64,000 nt of DNA from an uncultured Halieaceae bacterium (lineage in GTDB: Bacteria > Pseudomonadota > Gammaproteobacteria > Pseudomonadales > Halieaceae): assembly GCA_913057135.1 (NCBI GenBank), contig CAJXNM010000007.1:16202-80201 (forward strand), written 5' to 3'. Shown here piece after piece: positions 46,681-54,719 of the stretch; within the stretch, counting starts at the first letter, position 1, and each line of letters opens with the position of its first letter. The notes beneath the pieces were generated by a model. That model was not told the origin of the DNA and ran no database searches. It saw nothing but the letters and a program-made list of their open reading frames with translations. The translations under genes were made by a program, and so were the position numbers.

Positions 46681-46733
46681 TGTGCATAAAGCTGCGTGTA
46701 GACAGATACCTTTAGATAGACGCCTGTGGATAA
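46681..46733 (-). promoter_or_regulatory. Pair of DnaA-box sequences
   Basis: On the minus strand, TTATCCACA (complement 46725-46733) is the perfect high-affinity DnaA box, and TTATGCACA (complement 46681-46689) fits the TTWTNCACA consensus. They share orientation and are 44 bp apart, about four helical turns. They lie upstream of the leuC promoter candidate. Binding by DnaA is inference. Confidence 0.5.
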
Positions 46734-46979
46734 CTGTGGGGACAAAAATCATCTAATTAGGCGATGGCCGAGTCTTTGGTCTTTTGACTCCGTAAAAGCA
46801 CCGATAAAAAGCCAAAAACCCATCTATTTTCAATGGTTTGAGGAGCTAAAGAACGAGTGTGTGGCACCCTCCACGGGGGTCACAATATTGTCAAAATTTC
46901 AAGGCCCTGTGCAGAACTTTTCAGTAGACGCACATCCCTAAGCTTTCAGGGCATAAAACTACCATGACCACAGGTGCCA

Positions 46980-49193
46980 TCATGGACGATGCTGCAGACG
47001 CCAGCACTGATGTATGCCTTTATTTCTAGAAAAATCCTCAGGGATAGTCTGCGCAGTAATATCAGTCACCTGATAGCGCTCGAGTAACGCGGCATCGAGC
47101 TTGAAGCCCCGCCGGTTATTCGAGAAATACAAAGTTCCTGTGGGGGCCAACACCCGCATCGTGGCATCAATCAGAACCACCTGGTCCCGCGCAACGTCAA
47201 ATGCATTATCGGTGGCTTTCGAGTTTGAAAACGACGGCGGATCCAATAACACAAGGTCATAGGTCCGCTGACAATTATTCAACCATTGCAGGCAATCACT
47301 GCGCTCAGCCCGGTGCTGCCGCTCCGATAGCCCATTCAAGGCCAAATTGTCTCTGTACCACTGTAAATAGGTGTTCGATAAATCAACACTGGTAGAGGTA
47401 GTGGCACCCCCAAGGGCCGCATGAATCGACGCCACGCCGGTGTAGCAAAACAAATTAAGAAAATGCTTACCCCGCGCTTCCTGGGCTAACCGCAGACGCA
47501 GTGGACGGTGATCCAGAAACAAACCGGTATCGAGATAATCGTGCAGGTTAACCAAGACTTGAGCCGCACCTTCAGTGACCACCCTGCGCTCGCCCCGTTG
47601 GCCGAACTTACCGTATTGGCCACTGCCCCGCTGACGCTGTCGGCGTTTAGTGGCAATAGGTGTCGACTGAGGTAACTGCAGCACGTGGCGGGTAGCGGCA
47701 ATGACCTCTTCGAAACGACGACTGGCAGCGGCTTCGTCCACCTGCTTCGGGGGCGCATATTCGGCAATATGGGGCTGCCCGTCGTACATGTCGATAGCCA
47801 CCGCATACTCGGGCATATCCGCATCGTACAGTCGATAACAGCTAATCTGCTCGCGCTGCAACCAGGCTTTTAATTTGCGCTGATTTTTTCGAAGGCGATT
47901 GGCCACCATTTCGGCGCCAACACTCAGGGGCTGTTGGCTTACAGGGGCTGATGGGTCCGGGGCGTCAGTGTCCGATTCACCGGCCATTCCCGAGGCCGAG
48001 GCCGAGACCGAGGCCGGGGTTGCTAGCCGGTTATCACTGTTTAACTTAAATAACAAAAGCTGGATATCAATAGCGCCATTGTTGAAGCCGTACTGGCGAT
48101 GGCTGCGCAGCCCCACTGCCCTGCCCAACGCCTTGTCACTGGTGACAATACCGACCTGCCAACCTTGAAACTCCCGATGAAGCGTCTGTCCCAGCTGCTG
48201 ATACAGCAGCTTCATGGTTTCTGTTTCACCGATGCGCTCGCCCCAGGGTGGGTTACAGACAATAAGGCCCTCTGGCATGGGGCGATGGCTGGGTCGTGAC
48301 AACTCGTTAAGGGCTTTGGGGCGCACGCGAATCAGGTGCTCGTAGCCCAGGGCTCCAATGGTCTCCTCGGCTCGACGGACCGCGCGAATATCCCCGTCAT
48401 AACCGCGAATCTCAACCCCTTCAGGAGCCTCGTGGTAGGCCGCTTCAGCGGCGGCCACCACTGCTTGCCACTGCTCGGGGGCATGCCCTGCCCAACCCTC
48501 AAAACCGTAGCCCTGGCGGCCCAGGCCTGGCGCGCGCCCGGTGGCCATCATGGCCGCCTCTACCAATAAAGTGCCTGAACCACACATGGGATCAATAAGG
48601 GGTAAGCCCCGCTGACACGCCTCTGGCCAGCCAGCACGGGTGAGAATAGCGGCAGCTAAATTTTCCTTTAGCGGCGCCTTACCCGGGTCGAGCCGGTAGC
48701 CACGCCGGTGTAAGCTCATACCCGACAGGTCAATAGCAACAGTCACTTTACCCCGATACAGGCGCACATTAAGTCGTAGATCGGGCCGTTTTAAATCGAC
48801 ATTGGGGCGCTCCAAGCCCCGCTGACGGAAGACATCGACAACCGCATCTTTGCAGCGCCTAGCGCCGAACTGAGTGTTGCGAATATCGTCACTGCGCCCG
48901 GAAAAATCCACCAATAGACTGCCACCGGGTCGAAGATGCTCGTGCCAGGGCAGGCGCAATAAGCCCTCGTACAAATCATCGCTTTGGGTGGCGGCGAACT
49001 CACTTAACTGCAGCAACACCCGATTGGCAAAGCGACTGTGCATACAGGCCCGGTAGGCCACACCCAGGCCCCCACGAAACGCCACCCCCGTAACGGTCTC
49101 CCGGGCCTCGGTGGCACCCAGTGCCAGTAACTCGGGTTGCAACACGCTGCCCAAACCCTTCGGGCAGGTGGCTAAAAACTGCAAATCGCTCAA
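46980..49193 (-). CDS. rlmL: 23S rRNA (guanine) methyltransferase RlmKL
   Basis: A 737-residue fused bifunctional enzyme. The N-terminal THUMP and RlmL half carries the NPPWGERIGE catalytic motif (m2G2445), and the C-terminal RlmK half carries LVLLDPPSFSNSKAT (m7G2069). The middle linker holds an Ala-Ser repeat (SVSASASGMAGESD) made by GAGGCC-like hexamers. Length is close to E. coli RlmKL (702). Its ATG overlaps the upstream stop by 4 bp. Confidence 0.95.
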   Translation of the reverse strand: MSDLQFLATCPKGLGSVLQPELLALGATEARETVTGVAFRGGLGVAYRACMHSRFANRVLLQLSEFAATQSDDLYEGLLRLPWHEHLRPGGSLLVDFSGRSDDIRNTQFGARRCKDAVVDVFRQRGLERPNVDLKRPDLRLNVRLYRGKVTVAIDLSGMSLHRRGYRLDPGKAPLKENLAAAILTRAGWPEACQRGLPLIDPMCGSGTLLVEAAMMATGRAPGLGRQGYGFEGWAGHAPEQWQAVVAAAEAAYHEAPEGVEIRGYDGDIRAVRRAEETIGALGYEHLIRVRPKALNELSRPSHRPMPEGLIVCNPPWGERIGETETMKLLYQQLGQTLHREFQGWQVGIVTSDKALGRAVGLRSHRQYGFNNGAIDIQLLLFKLNSDNRLATPASVSASASGMAGESDTDAPDPSAPVSQQPLSVGAEMVANRLRKNQRKLKAWLQREQISCYRLYDADMPEYAVAIDMYDGQPHIAEYAPPKQVDEAAASRRFEEVIAATRHVLQLPQSTPIATKRRQRQRGSGQYGKFGQRGERRVVTEGAAQVLVNLHDYLDTGLFLDHRPLRLRLAQEARGKHFLNLFCYTGVASIHAALGGATTSTSVDLSNTYLQWYRDNLALNGLSERQHRAERSDCLQWLNNCQRTYDLVLLDPPSFSNSKATDNAFDVARDQVVLIDATMRVLAPTGTLYFSNNRRGFKLDAALLERYQVTDITAQTIPEDFSRNKGIHQCWRLQHRP

Positions 49194-50425
49194 GGGGCGA
49201 GGCCTCGTTCAAGTCTCAAAATTTGCGCCAACAGTTGGCGCCATTGTTGGTATTGGTGATCGAGGGTACCCGATAACCGAACCACCCGGTCATCGGTGCG
49301 CATCACTGTCGGTTGGGTTTCATTGGTGAAGCCCGTGGCCAGATCGAATAGATCTTGCTCCTGAATGCGCAGGGATCGATAGGTGGCATACACCTGCTGC
49401 ATGGCGGCAAAGCTGCCCGCATCGGCGCGTAACTCGCGGTTCGCTGCGCGCCGGGTATAGTCTTCAAGATACTCGGCCTGCTCGCGAGTGGACTGCAACC
49501 ACAGCGCGTAGGTGGGCAGTAACTGTTGTTGAAGATCGACGTACTGCTCATCGACGGTATCGATAAACAAGGCCTCTTGGCGGCGGATGCGCTCAATACG
49601 CTCCAGCATGGGGTCATCGCTTGCGGGCAAGCGCAATAATTCCACGCCCCCGTCATCGACACGAAAATAATCGGCAAACGCATCGGGGGCTAGCTCAGCC
49701 CCGTAGCGTAACTGTGTGATGGAGCTCAATCGCTCCAGGTGCTTTGTTGGCACCTCTGTTAGCGCCTTCGCTAAGGCGGCTTCGATGTCGTAAAAGAGCG
49801 CGGCAAAAGGGAGCTGGCTGTTTGACATCGCTAGGTCTGGGCTTTTACCCGAGTGTTGGCTTGCGCTTGAGAGCGGACCCTCCTGCTCACTGGCTGCAAC
49901 CGCCGATACAGGAACCCCGGCCTGCGCCACAAACGATTGATCGAGCCATACCCGATTAGCCGCATCGACCGCCCGGACATCGATAATCAATTGGCGGCCG
50001 TCAGAGACCCGCACCTTGCCCGTTAGGGTTAAAGCGGCTAACTGGCTGGCCTGGGGCAAGACCCGCACCGGCCCCCAGCGCTGGGCATCGGTGAGGGCAT
50101 CGCGCACCGCCACCGTAAGCAGTTGCGCCTCGACCCTGCGCAGCACGTGGCGGGCATCGCGCTCGTCGAAGGCTTCGATACCCTCATCGAATATCACAAC
50201 TGCCACTTCCAGCCCTAGAGCCACAAGTGCCTTGTCTGATGTTGTGGGGGTCCCTCTAGCGAACTCGACACTCGTCGACGCCAACAGCAGCAGATACAGT
50301 GGTAGCCAACCCCTGATCGCACCCCCGAACCGCCATTGGGTGCACGATGGAAGCCGGCCATTCATTGACTGCTTAGTCCTCGGCAGTATCGACCGCGCCA
50401 TCTTGGCCACTAACACCCAGCTCAT
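49190..50425 (-). CDS. Envelope protein of unknown function
   Basis: A 411-residue protein I do not recognise. After a basic start, a hydrophobic stretch (GWLPLYLLLLASTSVEFA, about 39-56) looks like a signal or anchor. The following region (VAVVIFDEGIEAFDERDARH, then TLTGKVRVSDGRQLIIDVRAVDA) resembles exported lipoprotein-type domains, and the C-terminal half is helical and rich in Gln, Arg and Glu. ATG 50425 overlaps the lipoprotein stop (ATGA), and its stop overlaps rlmL, so three genes appear co-translated. A role in the envelope with the adjacent lipoprotein is inferred from linkage. Confidence 0.55.
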   Translation of the reverse strand: MSWVLVAKMARSILPRTKQSMNGRLPSCTQWRFGGAIRGWLPLYLLLLASTSVEFARGTPTTSDKALVALGLEVAVVIFDEGIEAFDERDARHVLRRVEAQLLTVAVRDALTDAQRWGPVRVLPQASQLAALTLTGKVRVSDGRQLIIDVRAVDAANRVWLDQSFVAQAGVPVSAVAASEQEGPLSSASQHSGKSPDLAMSNSQLPFAALFYDIEAALAKALTEVPTKHLERLSSITQLRYGAELAPDAFADYFRVDDGGVELLRLPASDDPMLERIERIRRQEALFIDTVDEQYVDLQQQLLPTYALWLQSTREQAEYLEDYTRRAANRELRADAGSFAAMQQVYATYRSLRIQEQDLFDLATGFTNETQPTVMRTDDRVVRLSGTLDHQYQQWRQLLAQILRLERGLAP

Positions 50426-51105
50426 GGCTTGGGCTCAGTGGTGCACACCCGGCCTTTGCTGAGTGTTTGGGTACAGCGATAACCGGCAGAATCGGGGTCG
50501 TAACGGTTGAAGACCCTGCGCACGACAAAGGGGTAATCCACCGTTGGGGAGTACACGGCGGTTTGGATGACCACCGCATCGTCAAGTTGCGCGCGGGTAA
50601 TACGGTGATTGATACGCAGCCCTTCAGGTAAATCGATGTTGAAAAATAACTGGCGACCATCCCAGCCGCACTGCTCGGTACCAAAGGGCGTCACAGTCAC
50701 CGTAGGTGGCGGCGAATCGGTGCGGCAAACCAAGGCAAAACTATTATCCCGAGCCACACGCACTTCGGACTCTGACTGCACCACCTCGAGCAAGGTGGGT
50801 GCAGTGATGAGTTCGGCCATCTCCGCCAGCGCCAGCAAATCGCGCCCGCTCGATTGGGGGCCGCCAACGACGGCTTGGCCCCGCTCGGCGGCCCGGGCAC
50901 GTCGCTGAGCTTCCTGTTGCCAGCGCCGCGCCATAATGTCGAGCTGAGCTTGAATGTTATCGCTACGTGCGTAATCCAGCTCCCAGTTGCCCGTCATGTC
51001 GACGGGCTTCGCCGGAGCAAAACGGGGCAGCGGCTCGGGCTTAGTTGCGCAGCTGCCAACTAGCGTCAACACAGCCAGCGTTACCAAACGGCGTAACAGT
51101 GTCAT
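50422..51105 (-). CDS. Putative lipoprotein of unknown function
   Basis: A 227-residue protein starting MTLLRRLVTLAVLTLVGSC; LVGSC is a lipobox with the acylated Cys at about residue 19. The track opens at 51270 but that adds a basic, repeat-derived extension before the signal peptide; ATG 51105 is preferred. The start at 51234 remains possible. The mature part contains MTGNWELDYARSDNIQAQLD and a beta-rich C-terminus (VVIQTAVYSPTVDYPFVVRR). I cannot name the family. It is followed, with an ATGA overlap, by the 411-residue envelope protein. Confidence 0.6.
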   Translation of the reverse strand: MTLLRRLVTLAVLTLVGSCATKPEPLPRFAPAKPVDMTGNWELDYARSDNIQAQLDIMARRWQQEAQRRARAAERGQAVVGGPQSSGRDLLALAEMAELITAPTLLEVVQSESEVRVARDNSFALVCRTDSPPPTVTVTPFGTEQCGWDGRQLFFNIDLPEGLRINHRITRAQLDDAVVIQTAVYSPTVDYPFVVRRVFNRYDPDSAGYRCTQTLSKGRVCTTEPKP

Positions 51106-51153
51106 TGACCACCAGCTAGCCCTTTTACTCGACTCTCTATCCACGCGTCTTTC

Positions 51154-51216
51154 TACAGGTGTTTGCCCTACAGGTGTTTGCCTGACACGTGCTACAGGTT
51201 TTTGCCTGACACGTGT
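51154..51216. repeat. 24-bp tandem repeats before the lipoprotein gene
   Basis: TACAGGTGTTTGCCTGACACGTGC (written here in two parts: TACAGGTGTTTG and CCTGACACGTGC) is followed by a near-identical copy with three changes, and a 15-bp partial copy precedes them. They lie just upstream of the preferred lipoprotein start, or inside its N-terminus if the longer start is used. Confidence 0.75.
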
Positions 51217-51272
51217 CTGCCGCTTACGAGTCATTGAGGTGCCACCGTCAATACTGTGTTCAGCGCCCATAG

Positions 51273-51893
51273 TCAGCGGCGTCCAGCAATACCCCAGGTA
51301 TTGAAACCCGCGAAACGAGGGGTACCTGGCAGGTACATTTGCTCGACGTCATCCAGACTAAAACCCGACGCGCGCAATAAGGCGGGAATATCACGGTTTA
51401 AATTGCAGCCGCCAAATGCGCGCCGCCAAAGGGGGTTTATACGCGCCTGCCATTTGGCCACTGCTGGGTCGGGGGCTAATCCATGCTCGCAAAACAACAA
51501 CTGGCCGCCGGGCTTCAGCACCCGGTGTGCCTCGGCCAGGGCTTGCCCTGGGTTGGGGATGGTACACAGGGCAAAGGTGAGCAAGACGCTGTCGATGCTG
51601 GCATCCTCAAGGGGTAAGGACTCGGCGCTGCTGGCGTGGAAATCCACATTCAAGCCGGTGTCGCGAACACGCTCTTGCGCCAGTGCCCAAGAGGTTTCAC
51701 AGGGGTCGACGGCAATAATGCGATCGACCGCCGAGGCCGTGTAATGGGGCAAATTGTGGCCCGCGCCCAGACCGATCTCGAGCACCGTGCCATGGGCCTT
51801 GGGTACCACCTTTTGGCGCTGACGGAGAATGGGACGCGTGCCGCAGGCACAGGTGACCAGACGAGGTAAAACGTGCGTGTTGTACCAACCCAT
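51273..51893 (-). CDS. Class I SAM-dependent methyltransferase
   Basis: A 206-residue UbiE/methyltransferase-11-type enzyme. Motif I is VLEIGLGAGHNLPHY (SAM binding), followed by an acidic IAVDPCETS and the post-motif LLTFALCTIPNPGQALAEAH with HRVLKPGGQLLFCEHG. The substrate is unknown; small phospholipid or quinone-like substrates are typical. It lies 17 bp after the PlsC-type acyltransferase on the same strand, which hints at a lipid substrate. Confidence 0.85.
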   Translation of the reverse strand: MGWYNTHVLPRLVTCACGTRPILRQRQKVVPKAHGTVLEIGLGAGHNLPHYTASAVDRIIAVDPCETSWALAQERVRDTGLNVDFHASSAESLPLEDASIDSVLLTFALCTIPNPGQALAEAHRVLKPGGQLLFCEHGLAPDPAVAKWQARINPLWRRAFGGCNLNRDIPALLRASGFSLDDVEQMYLPGTPRFAGFNTWGIAGRR

Positions 51894-51910
51894 GGGGTGG
51901 CCTCCGGTGC

Positions 51911-52702
51911 TTAGTAATGCTCGATGAAATCCTTGTCCTGGGGTACGGCATCTAGCTCGTGACGGTAAGCATCCGGGTCGATGCGCCGCATTTCCGCTTC
52001 AATCCACTGCTCCACCCGGGCCATTAAATCGGGCGCAGACTCGCCTTCATTAGCGGTAATGGGCGGGCCAATCGATACATCGATGACCCCAGGAATAAAA
52101 CTAAAGGTGCGGCGCGGCCAGCAGCGGCCCGAGGCAACCGCAATGGGCACAATGCAAGCACCGGTGGCAAGTGCCAAGCGCGAGGCCCCGGTTTTGTAAT
52201 CCCCTTTCTTGCCGCGCTCGGTGCGAGTGCCCTCGGGAAACATAATCACCCACTTGCCTCGATCCATGAGCTCTGCGCCCAAACGCGCCACTTTGTTCCA
52301 GGCCTCGCCCCTGGCACGCCGGTCGATGTGCACCATTTTCAGGCGCGCCAATGACCAGCCAAAAAAGGGAATAAACAGCAGTTCCCGCTTGAACACATAG
52401 GCTAGCGGGTGGGGCATCATGCTCGGGAAAAAGAAGGTCTCCCAGGTGGATTGGTGCTTCGGACACAAGATGACGCGCTGCTTAGCGTCAATGGCGGGCA
52501 AATGCTCAAGCCCTTGAACCCGAACACCCACACCACCGATAAAGCGCGCAGCAGCCACCGCCGCCTTCAACCAGGGTTGGGCAAACCACCACCACAACTT
52601 GCGATCGTCGACCAACAGGGAAAACAACAGCAATAGCGTGCCTACCGGAATCACCGACAGCGCCATCCACAAAAACACCAAGATGGAGCGCAAAAATCTC
52701 AT
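51911..52702 (-). CDS. plsC: 1-acyl-sn-glycerol-3-phosphate acyltransferase
   Basis: A 263-residue membrane acyltransferase that makes phosphatidic acid from lysophosphatidic acid. The acyl-acceptor motif reads CPKHQSTWETFFFP (a variant of HxxxxD with Glu in place of Asp) and the phosphate-binding motif MFPEGTRTERGKKGDYK. Two N-terminal hydrophobic segments anchor it. The HQSTWE variant is well known in proteobacterial PlsC. It may not be the only PlsC in the genome. Confidence 0.9.
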   Translation of the reverse strand: MRFLRSILVFLWMALSVIPVGTLLLLFSLLVDDRKLWWWFAQPWLKAAVAAARFIGGVGVRVQGLEHLPAIDAKQRVILCPKHQSTWETFFFPSMMPHPLAYVFKRELLFIPFFGWSLARLKMVHIDRRARGEAWNKVARLGAELMDRGKWVIMFPEGTRTERGKKGDYKTGASRLALATGACIVPIAVASGRCWPRRTFSFIPGVIDVSIGPPITANEGESAPDLMARVEQWIEAEMRRIDPDAYRHELDAVPQDKDFIEHY

Positions 52703-52838
52703 AGGGGTGGTCTCCGGGGTTAGTCGGTTGCAACGTAGCCCGCCATTAAACCAGAAAACGCCACCTCCCGTGGCCCGGGACTACAGGTCGAGCTGAACGG
52801 TTAGACAGTGATGAAGTACACAGTTCACCATGCGGACA

Positions 52839-52867
52839 CTGGCAGTTACAGCGAATACTTTTATACT
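52839..52867 (+). promoter_or_regulatory. Candidate promoter implying a leaderless transcript
   Basis: CTGGCA (52839-52844), a 17-bp spacer and TATACT (52862-52867) form a sigma70-like promoter. The start codon lies only 8 bp after the -10 element, so transcription would begin near or at the ATG. A 7-bp inverted repeat, AGTTCAC (52822-52828) and GTGAACT (52868-52874), brackets the promoter and could be an operator. Confidence 0.4.
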
Positions 52868-52874
52868 GTGAACT

Positions 52875-53216
52875 ATGGGCAAGCCAACCTACCTGAAACC
52901 GCCATCAAAAGAGGAGTTGCGGCAGCATTTGAGTCGCGACGTCGAGGCGTTTTTGGCCCAAGGGGGCAGTATCAACCAGCTTGAGCCCGGTGAAACCGGC
53001 TTGGAATCCCACCGGGGTCCGATGCACGCGCCCCTATTTAATAATCCGCCGGTTGAGCGCACCCCCCTGTACGAGGTGATGGCCACCCTCGACGAGCGCC
53101 GTGCGCAAATGAAGCGACCGACCAGCGCCCAACGCAAAGCCCCGCGCAAACCCCGAAAAAAAGTCATCTACGACGATTTTGGCGAGCCTTTGCGCACCGT
53201 CTGGGAAGAGGAATAG
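52875..53216 (+). CDS. Small basic protein, possibly RNA-polymerase-associated
   Basis: A 113-residue soluble protein. The N-terminal part KEELRQHLSRDVEAFLAQGGSINQL resembles the short segment seen in small gammaproteobacterial proteins of the SutA type, which bind RNA polymerase during slow growth; this is a weak resemblance. The rest is charged, with the basic tract QRKAPRKPRKKVIYDDFG near the end. No Shine-Dalgarno sequence precedes ATG 52875, and a -10 element lies directly upstream. It stands alone, divergent from plsC. Confidence 0.6.
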   Translation: MGKPTYLKPPSKEELRQHLSRDVEAFLAQGGSINQLEPGETGLESHRGPMHAPLFNNPPVERTPLYEVMATLDERRAQMKRPTSAQRKAPRKPRKKVIYDDFGEPLRTVWEEE

Positions 53217-53288
53217 CCCAACCTATCCCATTGAACTGAACAGGCTCTGGACTCGTACTGAAGGCACTACGCTACATAGGATAGGGCC

Positions 53289-54719
53289 ATGATCACCCTG
53301 CACGAGGAAATCGTCGTTCCACGCAGTGCCAAAGACTGCTTTCGATACGTTGCTGACTTTCGCAATACCCCCGAGTGGGACGCCACCGCTGTTCGCGCCG
53401 ATAAGCTCACCCCAGGGCCGGTGGGCCTGAACTCTCGTTTCGATCTGGACTGCAAAGCGGGCCCCACGATGCTGCAGCTTGAGTACACCATTGAGGAGTT
53501 TCAGCCTTGGCACAGCGTGGTACTGCGCGGCAAAGGACGCTGGTTTGATGTGCTCGATACCATTGTGTTCTCAGAGCGAGATGACGGCACGACTCACATC
53601 GACTATCGGGCCGAGTTCCACTATCACTACGGCCTAGAAAAGTTGGCTGGGGGCATGGAGAACGCCCTGCGCAAGATGGGTCGAGCTAGCCTTCGTGGAC
53701 TCAAGCGCGCTTTGGAAGACACCAACACCCTACCCGGCACGCGAGCAGCCACCGCACGGGCCGATAAATGGGTCGCACCGGGGGTAGCCATGTTCAGTCG
53801 TCTGGGCTATCGGCGCGGCCGCAAACACTGGTTGCCCACCACTCGGTTTATGGACGGTCAGCACGTGGTCATTACCGGCACCAGTTCGGGGCTGGGGAAC
53901 GCAACAGCCATTGCTTTAGCCGAAGCTGGCGCCGATCTCACCTTGGTGATACGCAACCCAAAGGGTGTGGAGCCGCTGCAACAACAAATTGCCGACGCCA
54001 CCGGCCGCACCGACATTACCATTGAGCTAGCCGATCTATCGTTGATGGCCGATGTAGAAGCTCTGGCTCAACGGTTGATTGCCAAGGAACGCCCCATTGA
54101 TGTGTTGGTGAACAACGCCGGCGCCCTATTCAATGAGCGCGCGCTCACGGAAGAGGGGCTCGAGCGCAGCTTTGCACTGCTACTGCTTAGCCCGTGGCAC
54201 CTAACCCGGCTGCTGAAGCCCCTGCTGGCCGATCACGAAGAACCCGCCCGGGTTATCAACGTGATTTCCGGGGGTATGTACACCGAGCAACTCAAGTGCA
54301 ACAAACTGATTATGCGCCCGGAGACCTACCGGGGCGCCGTGGCCTACGCCCGCTGTAAACGCGCGTTAACGGTACTCACCGAGCTATGGGCCGACGCCTG
54401 GGCCGATGACAATATTGTGGTTAATGCCATGCATCCGGGCTGGGCGGATACCCCCGGGGTGGCCTCGGCACTGCCCACTTTCCGCAAGATTACCCAACGT
54501 ATTTTGCGCAACCCCCAAGAAGGTGCCGACACCATTATTTGGTTAGCTCGGGCCACGGAAGCGGCGCAGGTATCAGGCAAGTTATTCCTCGATAGGGAAA
54601 TTCGTACCCCTTATCTGCTGGATAAAACCCGCGAATCGGTGACTGAACGCAACCGGCTGGAAGACTACCTGGAGATTAAGCTGCGGGAAGCTAAAGAAGG
54701 GCCGGCGGCCGCCGCCTAG
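53289..54719 (+). CDS. SRPBCC domain fused to short-chain dehydrogenase
   Basis: A 476-residue fusion. Residues 1-150 form an SRPBCC/polyketide-cyclase-like hydrophobic pocket (ITLHEEIVVPRSAKDCFRYV, then DGTTHIDYRAEFHYHYGLEK). Residues about 190-470 form a classical SDR: cofactor loop GTSSGLGNATAIALAEAG (near 196), NNAG, Ser in NVISGGM and the catalytic YARCK (near 352). The likely role is NAD(P)-linked oxidation or reduction of a hydrophobic substrate presented by the pocket. A good AGGATAGG ribosome site precedes the ATG. The stop overlaps that of the convergent amidohydrolase (CTAG). Confidence 0.85.
   Translation: MITLHEEIVVPRSAKDCFRYVADFRNTPEWDATAVRADKLTPGPVGLNSRFDLDCKAGPTMLQLEYTIEEFQPWHSVVLRGKGRWFDVLDTIVFSERDDGTTHIDYRAEFHYHYGLEKLAGGMENALRKMGRASLRGLKRALEDTNTLPGTRAATARADKWVAPGVAMFSRLGYRRGRKHWLPTTRFMDGQHVVITGTSSGLGNATAIALAEAGADLTLVIRNPKGVEPLQQQIADATGRTDITIELADLSLMADVEALAQRLIAKERPIDVLVNNAGALFNERALTEEGLERSFALLLLSPWHLTRLLKPLLADHEEPARVINVISGGMYTEQLKCNKLIMRPETYRGAVAYARCKRALTVLTELWADAWADDNIVVNAMHPGWADTPGVASALPTFRKITQRILRNPQEGADTIIWLARATEAAQVSGKLFLDREIRTPYLLDKTRESVTERNRLEDYLEIKLREAKEGPAAAA

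Larger units (their letters stand above)
46469..46979. other. 511-bp intergenic region between rlmKL and leuC
   Basis: No convincing gene is present; the 75-aa minus ORF 46525-46752 has no Leu-rich leader and no recognisable domain. The region holds the leuC promoter candidate, a perfect palindrome, two copies of an ACAGGTGTGTG-type 14-bp repeat (46660-46687) and two DnaA-box sequences. No hairpin with a T-run was seen after rlmKL. Confidence 0.6.

Noticed and set aside
46681-46733. Chromosomal origin of replication
   Set aside because: Only two DnaA boxes were seen, with no AT-rich 13-mer array and none of the usual origin genes nearby.
46525-46752. Leucine leader peptide or small gene upstream of leuC
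   Set aside because: The 75-aa ORF has no Leu run, no clear ribosome site and covers the promoter candidate.
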